Below, one piece after another: positions 59,298 through 64,000 of a stretch of DNA of 64,000 nucleotides. This stretch comes from Streptomyces sp. NBC_01353 (GTDB taxonomy: Bacteria; Actinomycetota; Actinomycetes; Streptomycetales; Streptomycetaceae), in the NCBI RefSeq assembly GCF_036237275.1, contig NZ_CP108352.1, positions 5,146,001 to 5,210,000 of the forward strand. The letters run 5' to 3'. Each line of letters starts with the position of its first letter. Within the stretch, counting starts at the first letter, position 1. Below the pieces are notes generated by a model that saw only the letters and a list, made by a program, of their open reading frames with translations, was not told where the DNA came from and ran no database searches. Position numbers and translations under genes: made by a program.

Positions 59298-60680
59298 ATG
59301 AGCACCACGGAGCGTCCCAGGATCCTCGTAGTAGGCGGTGGGTACGTAGGCCTGTACGCAGCACGACGCATTCTGAAGAAGATGCGTTATGCGGAAGCGA
59401 CCGTCACGGTCGTCGACCCGCGCTCGTACATGACGTACCAGCCCTTCCTCCCCGAAGCCGCCGCAGGCAGCATCTCGCCGCGCCATGTCGTCGTCCCGCT
59501 GCGACGCGTCGTGCGTGGAGCCGAGGTGCTCACCGGTCGCGTCACCACCATCGATCAGGACCGCAAGGTCGCCACGGTCGCGCCGCTCGTCGGCGAGGCC
59601 TACGACCTGCCGTTCGACTACCTGGTCATCGCGATGGGCGCGGTCTCCCGCACCTTCCCGATCCCCGGCCTCGCGGAGCAGGGCATCGGCATGAAGGGCG
59701 TGGAGGAGGCCATCGGCCTTCGCAACCACGTCCTGGAGCAGCTGGACAAGGCCGACTCGACGACCGACGAGGACGTCCGCCGCAAGGCGCTGACCTTCGT
59801 CTTCGTGGGCGGCGGCTTCGCCGGCGCGGAGACCATCGGCGAGGTCGAGGACATGGCCCGCGACGCGGCGAAGTACTACACCAACGTGAAGCGCGAGGAC
59901 ATGCGCTTCATCCTGGTCGACGCCGCCGACAAGATCCTTCCCGAGGTCGGCCCGGAGCTGGGCCGCTGGGGCAAGGAGCACCTCGAGGGCCGCGGTGTCG
60001 AGATCTACCTCTCGACGTCGATGGACTCCTGCGTCGACGGCCACGTCGTGCTGAAGAACGGCCTCGAGGTCGACTCCAACACGATCGTGTGGACCGCGGG
60101 CGTCAAGCCCAACCCGGCGCTCGCCCGCTTCGGCCTCCCGCTCGGCCCGCGCGGCCACGTGGACGCCCAGCCGACCCTCCAGGTCACCGGCACCGACTAC
60201 ATCTGGACCGCGGGCGACAACGCCCAGGTTCCGGACCTCGCCGCCCGCAAGGCCGGTGTCGAGAACGCCTGGTGCCCGCCGAACGCCCAGCACGCGCTGC
60301 GCCAGGCGAAGGTCCTCGGCGACAACGTGGTCTCCGGCATGCGGGGCTTCCCGCAGAAGGAGTACTCGCACTCCAACAAGGGTGCTGTGGCGGGCCTCGG
60401 CCTCCACAAGGGCGTCGCGATGATCGTCATGGGCAAGATGAAGATCAAGCTCAAGGGCCGTCTCGCCTGGTACATGCACCGTGGCTACCACGGCATGGCA
60501 GTGCCGACCTGGAACCGCAAGATCCGCGTCTTCGCCGACTGGACCCTCGCGATGTTCCTCAAGCGCGAGGTCGTCTCCCTCGGTGCGATGGAGACGCCGC
60601 GCGAGGAGTTCTACGAGGCGGCCAAGCCCGCTCCCGCTCCGGCCGCCGCCGCGAGCCAGGAGAAGGCCAAGGCCTCCTAG
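59298..60680 (+). CDS. Type II NADH dehydrogenase (NDH-2 family flavoprotein)
   Basis: 460 residues. FAD-binding ILVVGGGYVGLYAARR at the start, MTYQPFLPEAAAGSISPRHVVVPLRR, the second nucleotide fold FVFVGGGFAGAETIGEVEDMA, WTAGVKPNPAL and the FAD-pyrophosphate motif DYIWTAGDNAQVPD. A membrane-associating C-terminal region (YHGMAVPTWNRKIRVFADWTLAMFLKREVV) precedes a disordered Pro/Ala tail. It passes electrons from NADH to menaquinone without proton pumping. ATG 59298, monocistronic between two terminators. Confidence 0.95.
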   Translation: MSTTERPRILVVGGGYVGLYAARRILKKMRYAEATVTVVDPRSYMTYQPFLPEAAAGSISPRHVVVPLRRVVRGAEVLTGRVTTIDQDRKVATVAPLVGEAYDLPFDYLVIAMGAVSRTFPIPGLAEQGIGMKGVEEAIGLRNHVLEQLDKADSTTDEDVRRKALTFVFVGGGFAGAETIGEVEDMARDAAKYYTNVKREDMRFILVDAADKILPEVGPELGRWGKEHLEGRGVEIYLSTSMDSCVDGHVVLKNGLEVDSNTIVWTAGVKPNPALARFGLPLGPRGHVDAQPTLQVTGTDYIWTAGDNAQVPDLAARKAGVENAWCPPNAQHALRQAKVLGDNVVSGMRGFPQKEYSHSNKGAVAGLGLHKGVAMIVMGKMKIKLKGRLAWYMHRGYHGMAVPTWNRKIRVFADWTLAMFLKREVVSLGAMETPREEFYEAAKPAPAPAAAASQEKAKAS

Positions 60681-60702
60681 CTCCACCGCAGTACACCCCC
60701 GT

Positions 60703-60738
60703 AAGGGCCGTCCGCCATCCGTGGTGCGGACGGCCCTT
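60703..60738 (+). terminator. Hairpin terminator after NDH-2
   Basis: AAGGGCCGTCCGC (60703-60715) pairs perfectly with 60726-60738 around a 10-nt loop. Confidence 0.92.
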
Positions 60739-60879
60739 CGGCATGTCCGCACCGGTCCGCCGGAGTCCGCCCGGGTGTTTTGCCGAGTCGTTGCGCGCCG
60801 ACGGGACGAAAATCGCCTACGGAGGGTGTTTACGTGGTGACGAGCATTTCTGGGGCACGACATCACGGAGGTGTGCACC

Positions 60880-62178
60880 ATGGCCGACGCCGCATTGCGG
60901 CTGACCACTCTCGCGGAGGAACTCCTGGGGGCCCCGCTCCCGGTGCGGCTGCGAGCCTGGGACGGCAGTGAAGCCGGGCCCGCGGGCGCCCCGGTCCTGA
61001 TCGTCCGGCAGCGCCGCGCCCTGCGCCGGCTGCTGTGGAAGCCCGGCGAACTGGGCCTCGCCCGCGCCTGGGTGGCCGGCGAGATCGACGTCGAGGGAGA
61101 CCTCTACGAGGTCCTCGACCGGCTCGCGGGACTGATCTGGGAGCGCGGGGAGGAGACCAGGAGCTCCCTGGAGGCCGTACGGGACCCGAAGCTGCGCGCC
61201 GCCGCGCGCGCCATGCTGAAGCTGGCCGGCCCGTACCCGCCGCCCGCGCCGCCCGCCGAGGAGATGCGCCGGCGCACCGGCTCCCGCCACAGCAAGCGCC
61301 GCGACAAGCAGGCGATCAGTCACCACTACGACGTGGGCAACGACTTCTACGAGCTGGTCCTCGGGCCCTCGATGGTCTACTCGTGCGCGTACTGGACGGA
61401 CGGCGGGACCCTGGAGGAGGCCCAGCGCGACAAGCTGGACCTCATCGCCCGCAAGCTGAACCTGAAGGAGGGCGACCGGCTGCTCGACGTCGGCTGCGGC
61501 TGGGGCTCCATGGCCATCCACGCGGCCCGCGAGTACGGCGCCCAGGTCGTCGGCATCACCCTCTCCCGCGAGCAGGCCGCCTTCGCCCGCAAGCGGATCG
61601 CCGAGGAGGGGCTGACCGACCGGATCGAGATCCGCGTCCAGGACTATCGGGACGTCAAGGACGGCCCGTACGACGCCATTTCGTCGATCGGGATGGCCGA
61701 GCACGTCGGCGCGGTCCGCTACCGCGAGTACGCCGACATACTGCACGCCCTCCTCAAGCCGGGCGGCCGGCTGCTCAACCACCAGATCTCCCGCCGCCCC
61801 GAACCGGACGAGGCCGCCTACCAGGTGGACGAGTTCATCGACGCGTACGTCTTCCCGGACGGCGAGCTGGCCCCGATGGGACGCACCCTCGCCACTCTGG
61901 AGGACGCCGGCTTCGAGGTCCGCGACGTCGAGGCCATCCGCGAGCACTACGCCCTGACGCTGCGTCGCTGGGTGGCCAACCTGGAGGGCGACTGGGCGCG
62001 CGCCGTACGGAACACCTCGCCGGGCCGGGCGAGGATCTGGCGGCTCTACATGGCCGCCTGCGCGGTCGCGTTCGAGCGCAACCGGATCGGCGTGAACCAG
62101 TTCCTCGCGGTGAGGACACCGGAGTCGGGCACCTCGGGCGTGGCGCTGCGGCCGCGGGTGTGGAACGAGAAGCCGTAG
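60880..62178 (+). CDS. Cyclopropane-fatty-acyl-phospholipid synthase family methyltransferase
   Basis: 432 residues. An N-terminal lipid-binding part (residues 1-130) is followed by QAISHHYDVGNDFYELVLGPSMVYSCAYW and the SAM site LLDVGCGWGSMAIHAAREYGAQVVGITLSREQ, then YDAISSIGMAEHVG (active-site Glu/His) and FIDAYVFPDGEL. It transfers a methylene or methyl group from SAM to unsaturated acyl chains in the membrane. ATG 60880 has GGAGGTGT ideally spaced. Ends before a bidirectional terminator. Confidence 0.95.
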   Translation: MADAALRLTTLAEELLGAPLPVRLRAWDGSEAGPAGAPVLIVRQRRALRRLLWKPGELGLARAWVAGEIDVEGDLYEVLDRLAGLIWERGEETRSSLEAVRDPKLRAAARAMLKLAGPYPPPAPPAEEMRRRTGSRHSKRRDKQAISHHYDVGNDFYELVLGPSMVYSCAYWTDGGTLEEAQRDKLDLIARKLNLKEGDRLLDVGCGWGSMAIHAAREYGAQVVGITLSREQAAFARKRIAEEGLTDRIEIRVQDYRDVKDGPYDAISSIGMAEHVGAVRYREYADILHALLKPGGRLLNHQISRRPEPDEAAYQVDEFIDAYVFPDGELAPMGRTLATLEDAGFEVRDVEAIREHYALTLRRWVANLEGDWARAVRNTSPGRARIWRLYMAACAVAFERNRIGVNQFLAVRTPESGTSGVALRPRVWNEKP

Positions 62179-62191
62179 CCGTACGTACGCA

Positions 62192-62230
62192 GAAGGGCCG
62201 GGCTCCCGTTCAGGGGGAGCCCGGCCCTTC
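62192..62230. terminator. Bidirectional hairpin terminator
   Basis: GAAGGGCCGGGCTCCC (62192-62207) and its exact complement (62215-62230) with a 7-nt loop, between convergent genes. Confidence 0.93.
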
Positions 62231-62254
62231 CTCGTATCCGTACCGCCGGTCGAA

Positions 62255-64000
62255 CTACTCGGCCTTGATCGCCGTCAGCATGTTCAGCTTCGCGGCGCTG
62301 CGGGCCGGCCACAGCGAGGCCAGGACACCGACCAGCGCGGCGGCGAGCAGGAAGAGCCCGATCCGGTCCCAGGGCAGCACCAGGGCGTAGCCCGGCAGGC
62401 TGCTCTTGATCGTCTCGCCGATCGCCCATCCGAGGAACGAGCCGAGACCGATACCGACGACCGCGCCGAACACCGCGATGACCACGGCCTCCAGACGGAC
62501 CATCCGCTTCACGCGGCGACGGTCGAGACCGATCGCCCGCAGCATCCCGATCTCCTGCTGCCGCTCGAACACCGACATGGCGAGGGTGTTCACGACACCG
62601 AGCACCGCGATGATCAGGGCCATCGCCAGCAGGCCGTACATGATGTTGAGCAGGATGTTGATGGGGCCGCCGAACGAGTCGCGGATGTCCTTCTGGTCCA
62701 TCACCGAGATGGCCGGGTTCTCACCGAGGGCCTTGATCAGGGCGCCCTCGCCGGCCGCCGACTCACCGCCGTCCATCTTCACCAGGATCTGCATGATGAG
62801 GGGCTTCTCGGTGTGGGCGTTGACGATCTTGGCGTCGATCAGCACGGGGGAGACGAACTCGTTCTCCTCGTAGACCGCGCCGACGGTCAGCTTGCCCTTC
62901 TTGTCGTCCTCGAAGGTGACCGGCAGGGAGTCGCCGACCTTCCAGCCCTGCTTGTCCGCGGTTTTCTGGGCGACCGCGATCTGGCCCTTGCCGAGCGTGT
63001 CGAGCGAGCCCTTGACGACCTTCAGGTTCAGCACCTGCTCGATGTCGCCCGGGGTGACACCGGAGGCGGCCCGGAAGTCGCCCCCGAGCTCGAGGTAGTC
63101 GGCCTGCTGAGGCGAGACCGCGACGACGCCCGGCGCCTTCTCCAGGGCGGTCAGAGCGGTCTGGTCGAGACCGGGGCCCGAGCCCTGGGCCATCGTGACC
63201 ATGTAGTCGGCCTTGAGGTAGTCGACCGTCATCCGGTCGATGGCCGAGCCCACCGTGGCACCGAGCACCGACAGTCCGGTGACGAGGGTCAGACCGATGG
63301 CCAGCGCGGACGCGGTGGCTCCGGTACGGCGGGGGTTACGGACCGCGTTCTGCCCGGCGAGCTTGCCGGAGACCCCGAAGAGCTTGACGATGAGCGGCCG
63401 GAAGAGCGCGATGACCGGGCGGGACAGCAGCGGGATCAGCACGATCACACCGATGAGCGCGAAGAACGCGCCGGCCCCGACGAGCATCCGGCCCATGTCG
63501 GCGCCCTTGGCCGCGCCGACGACGATCAGCATCGCGCCGAGCGCGGTGATCGCGCCGCCGATGGAGTTGCGGACGACCAGCGACTTGGTGGTGGCCACCG
63601 CGTGGACGCTGCTCATCGCCGCCACCGGCGGGATCTTCGCGGCCCGGCGGCCGGGCAGCCAGGCGGCGAACATCGTGATCAGGACACCCACGGCGAGCGC
63701 GGAGATCACCGGGGTGGCGCCCAGGATCAGCGGGCCGTCGGGCATCTTCAGCTCGAAGGCCGCCATGCCCGCGCGCAGTCCGATCGCGAGGCCGACACCG
63801 AGCGCGTATCCGATGACGGAGGCGACCAGACCGACCAGACCGGCCTCGGCGAGCACCGAGCGGGTGATCTGCTTGCGTGAGGCACCCACGGCCCGCATCA
63901 GGGCGAGTTCCTTGGTGCGCTGGGCGACCAGCATCGTGAAGGTGTTGGAGATCAGGAAGACGCCGACGAAGAGCGCGATGCCGGCGAAGCCGAGCAGTAC
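62255..64000 (-). CDS. FtsX/MacB-type ABC transporter permease, N-terminal part outside the window
   Basis: The last 581 codons of a permease; its start lies beyond 64000. The visible part opens in a membrane helix (GFAGIALFVGVFLISNTF) with LVAQRTKELALMRAVGASRKQ. Helices follow to about residue 240. After GQNAVRNPRRTGATASALAIGL there is an external domain and the final FtsX unit (AMSVFERQQEIGMLRAIGLDRRRV). The same layout as the permease at 13627-16200, including the NPRRTGAT junction, marks them as paralogues. Its ATPase gene should lie upstream, to the right. Confidence 0.95.
   Translation of the reverse strand, partial: VLLGFAGIALFVGVFLISNTFTMLVAQRTKELALMRAVGASRKQITRSVLAEAGLVGLVASVIGYALGVGLAIGLRAGMAAFELKMPDGPLILGATPVISALAVGVLITMFAAWLPGRRAAKIPPVAAMSSVHAVATTKSLVVRNSIGGAITALGAMLIVVGAAKGADMGRMLVGAGAFFALIGVIVLIPLLSRPVIALFRPLIVKLFGVSGKLAGQNAVRNPRRTGATASALAIGLTLVTGLSVLGATVGSAIDRMTVDYLKADYMVTMAQGSGPGLDQTALTALEKAPGVVAVSPQQADYLELGGDFRAASGVTPGDIEQVLNLKVVKGSLDTLGKGQIAVAQKTADKQGWKVGDSLPVTFEDDKKGKLTVGAVYEENEFVSPVLIDAKIVNAHTEKPLIMQILVKMDGGESAAGEGALIKALGENPAISVMDQKDIRDSFGGPINILLNIMYGLLAMALIIAVLGVVNTLAMSVFERQQEIGMLRAIGLDRRRVKRMVRLEAVVIAVFGAVVGIGLGSFLGWAIGETIKSSLPGYALVLPWDRIGLFLLAAALVGVLASLWPARSAAKLNMLTAIKAE

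Overview
The window is high-GC DNA with GTG/TTG starts, leaderless-looking promoters, GC-rich hairpin terminators without U-tracts, two Rpf-type hydrolases and a ydaO riboswitch. It is a core Streptomyces chromosome segment. From memory, the order prs-glmU ... ABC pair-mfd ... mazG ... rpf pair-eno-divIC-DUF501-ppx-ndh-cfa matches the SCO3090-SCO3123 region of S. coelicolor, read in reverse. No database was consulted.

Layout. 1-2850: prs (partial), glmU, tRNA-Gln and a small HTH gene remnant. 3008-4433: an orphan NarL-type histidine kinase followed by an exact 14-bp-period GGATCC array. 4457-9424: an intracellular toxin/immunity island with a YwqJ-like deaminase plus SUKH-3 on the minus strand, and divergently a WHH-nuclease/SUKH fusion and an Imm35-linker-deaminase-SUKH-4 fusion. 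9561-12495: a coiled-coil protein, a broken LamG gene and an MFS exporter. 12842-20024: a MacB-like ABC pair and mfd. 20073-26026: a secreted GDSL hydrolase, TetR with a divergent target, a small antitoxin-like gene, a secreted HNH lipoprotein, an acetyltransferase and two membrane proteins. 26151-37422: a 3590-residue Rhs/WapA-like polymorphic toxin with three LamG domains, a polybasic linker, a Hint domain and a WHH nuclease tip, followed by its SUKH immunity gene. 37582-43968: small unknowns, an unusual solitary N6 methylase, a Ser/Thr kinase pair and an LppU-like protein. 44203-52831: GNAT, a YfhO/GT2 glycosylation pair, a SurA-like lipoprotein, MazG, and a divergent flavohemoprotein/P450 pair. 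52945-62178: two Rpf proteins (the second under a c-di-AMP riboswitch), eno, ftsB/divIC, DUF501, ppx, NDH-2 and cyclopropane synthase. 62255-64000: a second FtsX-type permease, cut by the window end.

The most unusual material is conflict-related. Two loci about 25 kb apart both use a WHH-type HNH nuclease with a SUKH partner, once as a cytoplasmic fusion and once as a secreted Rhs tip with a separate immunity gene. The 4.4-9.4 kb island encodes proteins in which immunity and toxin-like domains share one chain. Also notable are the 14-bp GGATCC array, a methylase with His in place of the catalytic Asn/Asp, repeated GTGAAC motifs upstream of that methylase, and two GTGAA-N5-TTCAC dyads around the NDH-2 leader.
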